Positions 7,279-14,233 are shown, counted from the stretch's first letter. The stretch is DNA of 19,907 nucleotides from Euryarchaeota archaeon UBA229 (GCA_002505355.1 DAUW01000020.1:1-19907), one strand, 5' to 3'. Notes: generated by a model not told the origin, from the letters alone. Program-made: numbers and translations.

Positions 7279-10200
7279 CTACATATCTAAATCGGAAAGT
7301 TTTGATTCTAAGTTATCCAGCGCCTCATCTGCAAAATCTTTTGGTTCAGCTCGGTGTTTCCAAGAGGCATCGATTCGAGCGAGTTCAGCCTCTAACTCCG
7401 CCCGCTCATCATCATCACTAATTTGTTTGATATCAGTAATCTCAACAACATCCTCCTCTCCATGCTCGTCATCGGTTGGATGTTCCAATACCTCCCAACC
7501 ATCATCATCTATCTCGATAATGGTTGCTAGCTCTTGTTCCGTAACATCCCCTGATAGGTTTGACTCCATATGCATGACCATTTCTTCGTCCACAGGTGTT
7601 TTTTGTGCAGGGTCTATTACCTCACGCTCGTATGGTAATAAACCGTCGCGCTGGAAATCCCATAGGAGGCCTACGGGTGAACCACCGGCTAAACCAGAGG
7701 CATCGATTTGAGTGATTAGTTCCTCTAATACGCGGGCGGTTTCCTCCAGTGCAATCGCTTCTCCGGCGTCTCGCTGATCCGCTTCTAGGTAGATATCGTC
7801 TAGAGCGTTTTGTATAAGTCGCCTGGTTGACTGGGCAATGTGTGGTAATGATTCTGGACGATTGCAATTAGCCATGAGAGTCTCTACTTCATGCGGTGGT
7901 GCTCCTAAGCGAGTCAATTGCTCCAATACATTACGTAATCTCCTCAGCATAGTAATTGAATTATCATAATCTTCCAATAAGCGTTCCAAATCAATAACTA
8001 AATGACCAACAGTTTCACCTAATTGATGTTCAAGTCGCTGTTGCACTGACCACCTAGATAGTCCTCTAACTGCACCGGCGGTTTGAGGGACTTGTCTCTC
8101 AAGTAATTCCATAACCTCGCTGGACAACAGGTATCTTGGCGTTGCGGCAACATGGTCTACCGTTTTCTGAATTACTTGCAGGGCACGCTCAACTGCTCTA
8201 TCAAGCAGCGTTACTGAGTAACCTAGGCTACGAGATCGCTCCAACCGCTCTAGAACTGGAGCGAGCCCTTCAAAGGTTGCGGCATCATCAAGTAGAGCCT
8301 GAGCAAGTGGTTCTTCGGCAAGCCTAGCTCTAATTCGCTCGGCTTCCTTGATGTCTGAAAGAGCATCTTCATGGGCCTCTGCCAATGCTTCAGCCTTGTC
8401 TATCAGTATTGATAACTCACCCTCGGCATGACCACGCTTAGCACCTAAATCACCTAACTCTCTAAGCAGATTGCGGCGTTCTTCCATAAGTTGCCGCATT
8501 TCGCCTTGGATATGAGCAAATCTCGCTTCATCTGTTGATAAACGCAAACGTTCATCCTCCGCTCTGCGCCGGGCAACTTTAGCCTCGGACTCGAGAATTT
8601 CTAGTTCAGATTTACTTCTATTGACTCTTTCCTCTTCCTTCATTGCTTCAGCCTGAGCCCTTGCATAACGTTCGCGCGTTGCCGAAACCTGTTCTTGGAG
8701 CACTCTTAGTCTCCGCTCTCCGTCTTCGGTTTGTTGTCGGATTTTGGCCAGGTTATCGCTCGCATCGGTTAATTCTGCATTCAATCCAGCCTCTCTTAGT
8801 GACATTTCTTCGATTGTTGCTCGAAGTTTTTCACTGGATTCGGTCTCACCCAAGGCTTTAGCTAATTCCGTTGCTCTAGTGCTTACTTGATGTTCAAGTT
8901 CGTTCACTCGTCGTTCCAATTTCTCCGAGCGTGCTTCTGCTTCTTCAGTTCGGTTTCTAGCCTCTGCTAACTGCACCTGCATCGAATTTATTTCTGAATT
9001 TACATTCTCCACGCTTTCCATTTGAATATTGCGAGTTTCAACCGCTTCTCTGGTTTTTACCTCAGCAGCTTTTCTTGATGTTTCAGATTCTGAAAGTTTG
9101 TTGGATAGATGTGCCTTTTCTTTTTGCAGTTCATCAATACGGATTTCAGCAGCTTCAAGCCGGCGTCTTAAACCGGCATCAATACCTGGAACTGGTGCCA
9201 CCTCGACTTGTTCCAATCCCTTGGTTACGGCATCAGTTGTTTGTGAGAACTTCGCCTTTGCCCGGGCGATGCGGAGGTTTTCCATCCCTATTTCAAAACC
9301 TATCAGCGTATTCAATCGGTGAGCAAGATTGGCACGTCTGCTCTCAGACCGAGTTCGAACAGTAACGAGTAAATCTCTGAAGTATGAAAGGGTAAAATCG
9401 TGTATGGTCCCAGATTCCTTGGTGAGTATGGTGCCAGCAGGCAATCTGTGTAGCCGCAGAACACGCTTCGCTTCGGTTAAACCTAACACTGCTTCCTCAA
9501 ATGATTCACATGATGGCGCATATATCCCAACTGGGACTCCTCTTGATAGGATTAAACTTACAGCTTTTGAGGACTTTCCTGCCTGTATGTGCCCGGTAAC
9601 TTCTTCCTCCAGACCATCACTAAGCATGGACAATACCGCATCAGCACCACCTTTACCCTCTCGAAGAATGAAGCCTTCAGGCAGCGGTTCACTAGCTCCT
9701 ACGGTTTCGACTATTTCACCCTCTAGTGCGGCAACTGCTGCGCTAATCAGTCTGGTATGGTTGGCATTTGCTTCAGTCCAAACGGCGATAGCGATTTCAC
9801 CTGTGTGGGCCAGCAACAATGCTCCGTCACCAGTGTGCAATGTCCAGTGCCCACTATCACCAAATCCCAATCCTTTGGCAATTTTTTCTCGGCCAACTAT
9901 GGTTTCTCCAACCTGTTTTGCCAATTCATCGCCTTCCATAGGCAATTCACCTGCTGCATCAATTAACATGCCGGAATCTACCGCAATAGCGCCTCTTACT
10001 GTGACACTTTCAACCAACTTGGACAATACTACGGAAAGGTCTCTTGAAAGTAGGCGTTCTACTGAGTCCCCCTTGACCAATAGACCCTGTGCATCTGCTG
10101 GGTGCTCAAATGCTTCAGGGATAACTTCAGCGATAGCCCCAAGACCTGCCAAAGAGTAACTTTCTGCTTCATACCTGCACATGCCAGCACTTTCAATCTC

Positions 10201-10422
10201 TTGTAGTCGCAGTTTTGCCTCCGCGCCACCGAGCAATATCGAGGCTTTTTCACTTTCAGCAAGGTAACCGACAACTCGGCCGGCTCGAACGATTCTATGC
10301 CCAGCAGGCGTCTTGCGCTTGCCCACCCATGTGCTTATCACGCCGTAATCGAACGGTTGTATTACACCTTCTTTTACATCAATATCTTGTTCTACTGTAA
10401 TGCCTTTTGGTAAATCAAACAT
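7279..10422 (-). CDS. Giant Roadblock/LC7 plus coiled-coil protein
   Basis: A 1047-residue protein of undescribed type. From the N-terminus: a beta-rich domain (about 1-90, with GVISTWVG and RIVRAGRVVGYL). A Roadblock/LC7 domain follows (about 126-236: RGAIAVDSG, a helix ending LGFG, then GDGALLLAHTGEIAIAVWT and a final helix). A second beta-rich domain (about 250-345, with VTGHI and ILSRGVPVGIYA) resembles DUF2226/PATAN-like folds by pattern only. A long heptad-rich coiled coil spans about 418-704, rich in E, R, A and L. A helical globular region (about 709-944) and a very acidic tail (about 945-1047) complete it. There is no signal peptide or membrane helix. I chose ATG 10422, 4 nt after the Roadblock gene stop; an ATG at 10470 would overlap that gene by 44 nt. 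Roadblock domains usually bind small GTPases, so a scaffold or cytoskeleton-like role is inferred. Confidence 0.85.
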   Translation of the reverse strand: MFDLPKGITVEQDIDVKEGVIQPFDYGVISTWVGKRKTPAGHRIVRAGRVVGYLAESEKASILLGGAEAKLRLQEIESAGMCRYEAESYSLAGLGAIAEVIPEAFEHPADAQGLLVKGDSVERLLSRDLSVVLSKLVESVTVRGAIAVDSGMLIDAAGELPMEGDELAKQVGETIVGREKIAKGLGFGDSGHWTLHTGDGALLLAHTGEIAIAVWTEANANHTRLISAAVAALEGEIVETVGASEPLPEGFILREGKGGADAVLSMLSDGLEEEVTGHIQAGKSSKAVSLILSRGVPVGIYAPSCESFEEAVLGLTEAKRVLRLHRLPAGTILTKESGTIHDFTLSYFRDLLVTVRTRSESRRANLAHRLNTLIGFEIGMENLRIARAKAKFSQTTDAVTKGLEQVEVAPVPGIDAGLRRRLEAAEIRIDELQKEKAHLSNKLSESETSRKAAEVKTREAVETRNIQMESVENVNSEINSMQVQLAEARNRTEEAEARSEKLERRVNELEHQVSTRATELAKALGETESSEKLRATIEEMSLREAGLNAELTDASDNLAKIRQQTEDGERRLRVLQEQVSATRERYARAQAEAMKEEERVNRSKSELEILESEAKVARRRAEDERLRLSTDEARFAHIQGEMRQLMEERRNLLRELGDLGAKRGHAEGELSILIDKAEALAEAHEDALSDIKEAERIRARLAEEPLAQALLDDAATFEGLAPVLERLERSRSLGYSVTLLDRAVERALQVIQKTVDHVAATPRYLLSSEVMELLERQVPQTAGAVRGLSRWSVQQRLEHQLGETVGHLVIDLERLLEDYDNSITMLRRLRNVLEQLTRLGAPPHEVETLMANCNRPESLPHIAQSTRRLIQNALDDIYLEADQRDAGEAIALEETARVLEELITQIDASGLAGGSPVGLLWDFQRDGLLPYEREVIDPAQKTPVDEEMVMHMESNLSGDVTEQELATIIEIDDDGWEVLEHPTDDEHGEEDVVEITDIKQISDDDERAELEAELARIDASWKHRAEPKDFADEALDNLESKLSDLDM

Positions 10423-10426
10423 AATA

Positions 10427-10768
10427 TCACATCTGTGGGGTTGTCGCGATAATTCGACGGTTGCGATCAAGAGCGTGTCGCCATCTTGCTAGCCGGCCGC
10501 CCTGACCAGTGAGCACTACGATACGTTCTGGACAAGCAATGTCAATCATCATCCGATCATTGCCTTCACACCACACCTCATACAAGTTGCCAAGGCCGAG
10601 GGAGGTACACAGTTCATTAGCCATTTTTACAGTCGAGACCGCCTGGTCAATTGGTGGTGTCCTACCCTCACTGCCAACGCATGCCAGCAGTGCTCCACGC
10701 TCATCAAGTAGCATGGCTTGCTGAACCCCTTCTGTTCTAATCAAGCCAGCAAGAACGCGTTGCAACAT
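10427..10768 (-). CDS. Roadblock/LC7 (MglB-like) domain protein
   Basis: A 113-residue protein that is almost only one Roadblock/LC7 domain: an initial helix (LQRVLAGLIR), a strand with AMLLDERGALLACVG, a central helix (VSTVKMANELCTSLGLG), paired strands (MMIDIACPERIVVLTG) and a final helix. MglB-type proteins form homodimers and bind or activate MglA/Ras-like GTPases in bacteria and archaea. No GTPase gene lies in this window. It is the first gene of a three-gene operon, and its stop codon is 4 nt before the giant Roadblock/coiled-coil gene. No clear Shine-Dalgarno precedes ATG 10768. The leader carries a perfect 7-bp palindrome (10779-10794). Confidence 0.85.
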   Translation of the reverse strand: MLQRVLAGLIRTEGVQQAMLLDERGALLACVGSEGRTPPIDQAVSTVKMANELCTSLGLGNLYEVWCEGNDRMMIDIACPERIVVLTGQGGRLARWRHALDRNRRIIATTPQM

Positions 10769-10778
10769 AGTCGCTCAA

Positions 10779-10794
10779 AACGCTCGTGAGCGTT
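10779..10794. repeat. Perfect 7-bp inverted repeat in the Roadblock leader
   Basis: AACGCTC, a GT spacer, then GAGCGTT. It begins 10 bp before the Roadblock ATG on the minus strand, inside the expected transcript leader. It could be an operator or an RNA hairpin affecting translation. Confidence 0.6.
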
Positions 10795-10821
10795 GTAGGC
10801 TTCAAGAAGTTTTGCGTTTTT

Positions 10822-10838
10822 TCCCCCCTACGGGGGGA
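10822..10838. repeat. C6/G6 hairpin
   Basis: Six C, a TAC loop, then six G, with a flanking T-A pair, give a 7-bp stem. A run of T (10817-10822) adjoins it on the plus strand. It lies between two outward genes, and the T-run is on the wrong side for a plus-strand terminator, while the minus strand ends in A's. A regulatory hairpin or operator near the Roadblock operon start point fits better. Confidence 0.6.
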
Positions 10839-10849
10839 TTTAGTCGGTA

Positions 10850-10867
10850 AAATCGAATTTCCAACTG
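10850..10867 (-). promoter_or_regulatory. 18-bp promoter motif, copy A (towards the Roadblock operon)
   Basis: Read on the minus strand this is CAGTTGGAAATTCGATTT, which matches copy B at 10974-10991 in 16 of 18 positions in the opposite orientation. On the minus strand CTAAATCC follows and may be the TATA element. That would start transcription near 10814 with a leader of about 45 nt to ATG 10768. Confidence 0.5.
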
Positions 10868-10886
10868 GCGATTATCCGAATTATGT

Positions 10887-10918
10887 CGCGGAGAAGCACT
10901 TGTCAAGTGATTTCCGCG
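10887..10918. repeat. 32-nt near-perfect inverted repeat
   Basis: The outer arms CGCGGA and TCCGCG and the inner arms CACTTG and CAAGTG surround a single T. Two A-T pairs lie between the arms, with one bulged G and one mismatch. It is centred between the two divergent promoters. It may be a binding site for a dimeric regulator or the hairpin of a small RNA. Confidence 0.6.
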
Positions 10919-10973
10919 CCCTCTCGTGCTGAAAATAATCCACATAATGGACGAGGTTTGGTAAAAAATTTTT

Positions 10974-11000
10974 CAATTGGAAATTTGATTTCGCAATTGG
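10974..11000 (+). promoter_or_regulatory. 18-bp promoter motif copy B and tandem CAATTGG sites
   Basis: CAATTGGAAATTTGATTT at 10974-10991 is the inverted partner of copy A. CAATTGG occurs at 10974-10980 and again at 10994-11000, exactly 20 bp apart, so both sites face the same side of the helix. An A6T5 tract precedes them (10963-10973). The second CAATTGG directly abuts the TATA-like element, as an activator or repressor site would. Confidence 0.5.
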
Positions 11001-11031
11001 ATAAATCTATACTTCAAGGGTTATAGATTAA
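11001..11031 (+). promoter_or_regulatory. TATA region of the tRNA thiolase gene, with inverted repeat
   Basis: ATAAATCTAT at 11001-11010 is a likely TATA box, with initiation near 11028 and a leader of about 50 nt. TAAATCTATA (11002-11011) and TATAGATTAA (11022-11031) are inverted copies (9/10) across 10 bp, so the box itself is part of a palindrome. The second arm could be an alternative TATA box. Confidence 0.45.
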
Positions 11032-11080
11032 ACCGTTTTGAAAGCGATTAACTCAAACGAGAGTAGTAGATGGAATAAAC

Positions 11081-12091
11081 ATGGCAGACATCAATGCTGG
11101 TTTCGAGATACCTGCATGTGATGTTTGTGGTAAGCCTGCTGTAGTCGATCAGGCGTATTCAGGCAGGATCTTATGTGGAGAACACCTAGCAAAATCGATA
11201 AGGAAGAAAGTAGCAAAAGAATTGCGCAAGCAGTTGGTCTTACAAAAAGGGCAACACACTACGATCTTCGTTGCTATTTCAGGTGGAAAAGATTCCGCAG
11301 CACTACTAGAATTACTGGTAGACATAATCGGCGTGCGGCCAGACGTCACGATAATCGCCGGAACTGTCGATGAAGGCATCGATGGGTACCGCCCACCGTC
11401 ACTGCAATGCGCTATTGATTTGTGTGAACGATTAGGTGTTGAATTCATCACAGTATCATACAAGCAGTTAGGATTTGAGGAGATGGACACTGTAGTCAAA
11501 CTAATTCCCGGGATGACTAAGACAGATTCCAATGCTCCGAATATGCCTTGTTCTTATTGCGGAGTATTCAGGAGACAGGGTATTAATCATCTAGCTAAGA
11601 AGGTCAATGCCGACATTATGGCACTAGGCCATAATCTGGATGATATGGCACAAACAGTTCTAATGAATATGTCAAATGGTGACTTGGAAAGAACTCTAAG
11701 ACTCGCACCTCATACAAACACACCAATCGATGGAATGCCGCCAAGAATCGTCCCGTTACGGTGGATTCCAGAGCAGGAGATACACCTGTACGCAGTTCAC
11801 AAAAATCTCCCAATCCATCACGAGGAGTGCCCTCATGCTAGAGGTGCTTTGCGCTGGCGCCATAGAGAGATGGTTGCTACAATGGAAGCAGATGTCCCTG
11901 GCACTCGTCACGGATTGGTAAGGATGGCGGATAATGTCAAAGAGTTACGCAACCAAATCAATTTGCTTGGCGGGCAGGAGTTAAGACCGGACCCACCAAA
12001 GGAATGTCCTGTTTGTTTCTCGATGACCTCGAATGACCAATGTAAGGCATGCGAAATGCGAGAGATGGTCAGAAATGAGTTAGCAGGCTGA
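11081..12091 (+). CDS. TtuA/Ncs6-family tRNA 2-thiouridine synthetase
   Basis: A 336-residue cytosolic ATP-pyrophosphatase that adenylates a tRNA uridine and replaces O2 with sulfur. The target is U34 (Ncs6/Ctu1) or U54 (TtuA). The N-terminal zinc site is C13, C16, C32 and H35. The PP-loop SGGKDS is at 67-72. Cysteines C157 and C160 (PCSYC) with C250 (EECPHA) are the expected 4Fe-4S ligands of this family. The C-terminal zinc site is C309, C312, C321 and C324. Sulfur would come from a ubiquitin-like protein such as SAMP/TtuB, not encoded here. The ATG at 11081 has only a weak ribosome binding site. The gene diverges from the Roadblock operon and converges with the NTF2-like gene, leaving a 2-bp gap. 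The family is certain; U34 versus U54 specificity is not resolved. Confidence 0.93.
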   Translation: MADINAGFEIPACDVCGKPAVVDQAYSGRILCGEHLAKSIRKKVAKELRKQLVLQKGQHTTIFVAISGGKDSAALLELLVDIIGVRPDVTIIAGTVDEGIDGYRPPSLQCAIDLCERLGVEFITVSYKQLGFEEMDTVVKLIPGMTKTDSNAPNMPCSYCGVFRRQGINHLAKKVNADIMALGHNLDDMAQTVLMNMSNGDLERTLRLAPHTNTPIDGMPPRIVPLRWIPEQEIHLYAVHKNLPIHHEECPHARGALRWRHREMVATMEADVPGTRHGLVRMADNVKELRNQINLLGGQELRPDPPKECPVCFSMTSNDQCKACEMREMVRNELAG

Positions 12092-12093
12092 TA

Positions 12094-12444
12094 TTAGTCT
12101 TGACCAACTAATTTGTAATCATCAGAGAGTGGTGTTGCACCAGTCTCCATCGAGATAATCTGTCCATCTTTGAATCTCATGAATGACAAAACTGCCTCAG
12201 AAGTTGAACCGTTAGCAAAATGGACGATTGCGTGAGCAACACCGACTTCGCTATTTTCAAACAGAATTCGGTTTGCTTCTGACTTTGGAGTGCCTTCCCC
12301 ACTGGCAAATCCTAGGATATCCGACTTGCTAAAGGTAATTCCACCAACATGCGGATTAAATACGCAGTCATCATGTATTATTGCTGCTAATGCTTCTGCG
12401 TCTCCGTTCTCCCAGGCTTCGTTATATGCTGTTATAATTGACAT
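12094..12444 (-). CDS. NTF2-like/SnoaL-type protein
   Basis: A 116-residue protein with the cone-shaped NTF2 pattern: an N-terminal helix (TAYNEAWENGDAEALAAIIHDDCVF), an insertion with FSKSDILGFA, then alternating strands (VGVAHAIVHFANG, AVLSFMRFKDGQIISME). This fold serves as a small-molecule isomerase or hydrolase, or as a binding domain. No catalytic His-Asp pair can be named with confidence, so no reaction is assigned. No Shine-Dalgarno precedes ATG 12444. A TTTAAG element about 25 bp upstream (near 12468) suggests a leaderless transcript. It converges with the tRNA thiolase gene and diverges from another NTF2-like gene. Confidence 0.8.
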   Translation of the reverse strand: MSIITAYNEAWENGDAEALAAIIHDDCVFNPHVGGITFSKSDILGFASGEGTPKSEANRILFENSEVGVAHAIVHFANGSTSEAVLSFMRFKDGQIISMETGATPLSDDYKLVGQD

Positions 12445-12533
12445 GGTGTTGCTAAAATTAAGTAGTGCTTAAACCACTCGCATGTTAAAACATCATAAGT
12501 TGTCTAGTAAGCCATTAGGTTAGGTGAATGGAA

Positions 12534-12998
12534 ATGGTAAGCATGGCAGATGTTGAGAGTGCGCAGCAAGCGTGGGGGGACGGTATTGTGGCAATTGCCA
12601 ATGCACACACGAATGATGGAGATTATGTTGGTATTGCTAGCAATCACGTCAATACACTATATGCTTACCAAATGGGTCCGGTGTTATTCAAGCCAACACT
12701 GGCAGCAATCGATCAGTTTCGTCCTACCTTCGATACTGCCTTATCTTATTTTGTCGCATCTAACAATGCCTGCCCTGAGGACAAGGGGTTTGCGATAAAA
12801 GGCTGGACAAATGTCAGATTCGAAAATTCCGATGTAATCATTGATGGTAAAACCGCCCTAGCAATGGGCAATTATTTCTTCACTGACCCAGGTGGGGTAG
12901 AAGTTAAGGTTGAGTATACCTTTGGCTACATCGAAGATGACCAAGGAAATTTGCGAATACAATTACATCATTCATCAATGCCCGCTGAGTCTAAATAA
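12534..12998 (+). CDS. NTF2-like protein of the longer family
   Basis: A 154-residue cytosolic protein. The N-terminal helix ESAQQAWGDGIVAIANAH is followed by a segment with YAYQMGPVLFKPT, then NTF2-type strands (VRFENSDVIIDGKTALAMGNYFF, VKVEYTFGYIEDDQGNLRIQLHHSS). The conserved-looking W-G-D-G and the FKPT and HHSS segments suggest a specific ligand site, but I know no reaction for it. Three ATGs lie in frame (12528, 12534, 12543). AGGTGA at 12522-12527 abuts the first and is 6 nt from the second, so I use 12534. From memory, similar proteins occur in marine bacteria and some algae, so transfer is possible but untested. It is divergent from, and clearly not a close copy of, the 116-residue NTF2-like neighbour. 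Confidence 0.8.
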   Translation: MVSMADVESAQQAWGDGIVAIANAHTNDGDYVGIASNHVNTLYAYQMGPVLFKPTLAAIDQFRPTFDTALSYFVASNNACPEDKGFAIKGWTNVRFENSDVIIDGKTALAMGNYFFTDPGGVEVKVEYTFGYIEDDQGNLRIQLHHSSMPAESK

Positions 12999-13047
12999 CT
13001 AAATTCGCAGTGTAATAACTTGATATGCCAGTCAGTGGGTTGATTAC

Positions 13048-13374
13048 GTGGATGACAAAAAACCGAGTTATTGGTACTCGTCCATGGTCAGTACTACCAT
13101 TATTCTAATCGGAGGGTCGATCTCAATCATAACTCTCGTTATCGGATTAGAACAAGAAGGTTCTTGGGTAATTTCCAAAATAGGAGGTATGCTATTATGC
13201 CTAACACTAATTCTTTCAACAATTACCCAAATACGATATTTTTCGAGATTAGCTGATTGGCAAATGGCAAATAACAAATCAAATATTTGGGCGAAATTTA
13301 GGATGGGTGTAAATTCCCTAGCCATCTTCTTTTTAGCCGTTGTAATGCTACTAATCCCGTTTATTGGTTTGTAA
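13048..13374 (+). CDS. Three-helix small membrane protein, unrecognised
   Basis: A 108-residue protein from GTG 13048. Predicted membrane helices are at about 14-34, 42-62 and 88-108. A basic loop (RYFSRLADWQMANNKSNIWAKFR) lies between the second and third. No good Shine-Dalgarno is visible, and the start codon is uncertain. It is 49 nt after the NTF2-like gene in the same direction and could be co-transcribed. No function can be assigned; the uniform hydrophobic pattern supports it being real. Confidence 0.6.
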   Translation: MDDKKPSYWYSSMVSTTIILIGGSISIITLVIGLEQEGSWVISKIGGMLLCLTLILSTITQIRYFSRLADWQMANNKSNIWAKFRMGVNSLAIFFLAVVMLLIPFIGL

Positions 13375-13498
13375 CCTATAACTAATTATTTTCAATAAAT
13401 ATCTCACGGTTATTATACAACTTAATTCATTGGTTTTGCAACTCATTTGAATGCCCGAATTTATCAACCTTAAGCGATTACAATCTCCCGTGGGACAA

Positions 13499-13585
13499 AT
13501 GGCTGGAGGAGTTACTATCTTGCAGTTTGATGGGTTGAGTCAACCAATTAGTAATCACCCGCATAGAGGCTGTCGGAGGTATTGA
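13499..13585 (+). CDS. Possible 28-residue upstream small ORF
   Basis: ATG 13499 opens a 28-codon frame that closes at 13583-13585, one base before the GTG of the 202-residue gene. A CTTAAGCG element lies about 26 bp upstream (near 13473), which would allow a leaderless start. The ribosome binding site of the next gene lies inside this frame, an arrangement typical of translational coupling. Such a short frame could also arise by chance. Confidence 0.25.
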   Translation: MAGGVTILQFDGLSQPISNHPHRGCRRY

Positions 13586-13586
13586 A

Positions 13587-14195
13587 GTGTCAGTCAATAT
13601 CAAACCAACTCAAACCGAAACCAATATAGATAATCGGATAGACCTTGCTATTGCGCTATTTAGCCAAGAAATATGGTGCTGGGGTCAGGACATTCTTAGG
13701 CCGGAAGGTAACTGGTTAATCGAACAAGGCTTTGAATTGATCAGGCCACCAGTGGAAGACAAGAAATTGAAAAATATCTACATCATTGAACCGGCTGAAG
13801 GCCGGCAGATTATGTTACGAGGTTTTGGTGTCATATACACTGATACCCGCTTTGGAAGTATATACCTCCCGCGGTACGAATTTATCCCCTATTACTCAGC
13901 ATCCCATGAACTGGAAATCTTACCGTGGAATGTCGACTGCATCCCTGGATTTGCCCCTCCGTTTGGAGTACAAAGGCGATACAGTGCTTTGATGTTGCGC
14001 GAACTTATTCAGTGGATTGCTAATTATGAATCAAATATTCTACAGACATTGGGATACGACTACCGATTATCGACCCTAGAAGAATGGGACGACGGAAAGC
14101 GAGTGATAATCCCACCAGATGATATTTCACTTCAGTGGGAAAAATTGGTAGACGATGTCGATGAATTGATGCATTTTGCTGTGTATCAAACGTGA
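13587..14195 (+). CDS. Unrecognised 202-residue protein
   Basis: A soluble protein from GTG 13587 with a good ribosome binding site (GGAGGT at 13575-13580). There is no signal peptide or membrane helix. The middle (about residues 24-130) is rich in aromatic and proline residues: WCWGQDIL, GNWLIEQGFELIRPP, MLRGFGVIYTD, GSIYLPRYEFIP, LPWNVDCIPGFAPPFG. The C-terminal third is mostly helical and acidic. The conserved-looking W-C-W-G and the P-R-Y-E-F-x-P segments suggest a defined family, possibly shared with bacteria, but I cannot name it or assign a function. It stands alone between a membrane-protein gene and a convergent transporter gene. The 212-bp gap before it is A/T-rich and holds only a possible TATA box (AATAAATATC, about 13395) and the small ORF at 13499. 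Confidence 0.75.
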   Translation: MSVNIKPTQTETNIDNRIDLAIALFSQEIWCWGQDILRPEGNWLIEQGFELIRPPVEDKKLKNIYIIEPAEGRQIMLRGFGVIYTDTRFGSIYLPRYEFIPYYSASHELEILPWNVDCIPGFAPPFGVQRRYSALMLRELIQWIANYESNILQTLGYDYRLSTLEEWDDGKRVIIPPDDISLQWEKLVDDVDELMHFAVYQT

Positions 14196-14233
14196 GTCTA
14201 TTCGGACAACTCAACAATATTACAATCATTGAA

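Noticed and set aside
9329..10159. Long plus-strand frame (276 codons) opposite the giant Roadblock protein
   Set aside because: It is serine/proline-rich without domain pattern, has no ribosome binding site, and lies wholly antisense to a clearly structured protein.
10423..10470. Upstream ATG 10470 as the start of the giant Roadblock protein
   Set aside because: It would overlap the Roadblock gene by 44 nt; ATG 10422 lies 4 nt after that gene's stop codon and begins the structured domain.
10822..10838. C6/G6 hairpin as an intrinsic terminator
   Set aside because: Both flanking genes point outward, and the T-run lies on the 5' side of the stem on the plus strand, so neither direction gives a stem followed by U's.
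10769..11080. Possible tRNA or other known RNA gene in the divergent intergenic region
   Set aside because: The strong hairpins do not form a cloverleaf and no tRNA T-loop or acceptor pattern is present.
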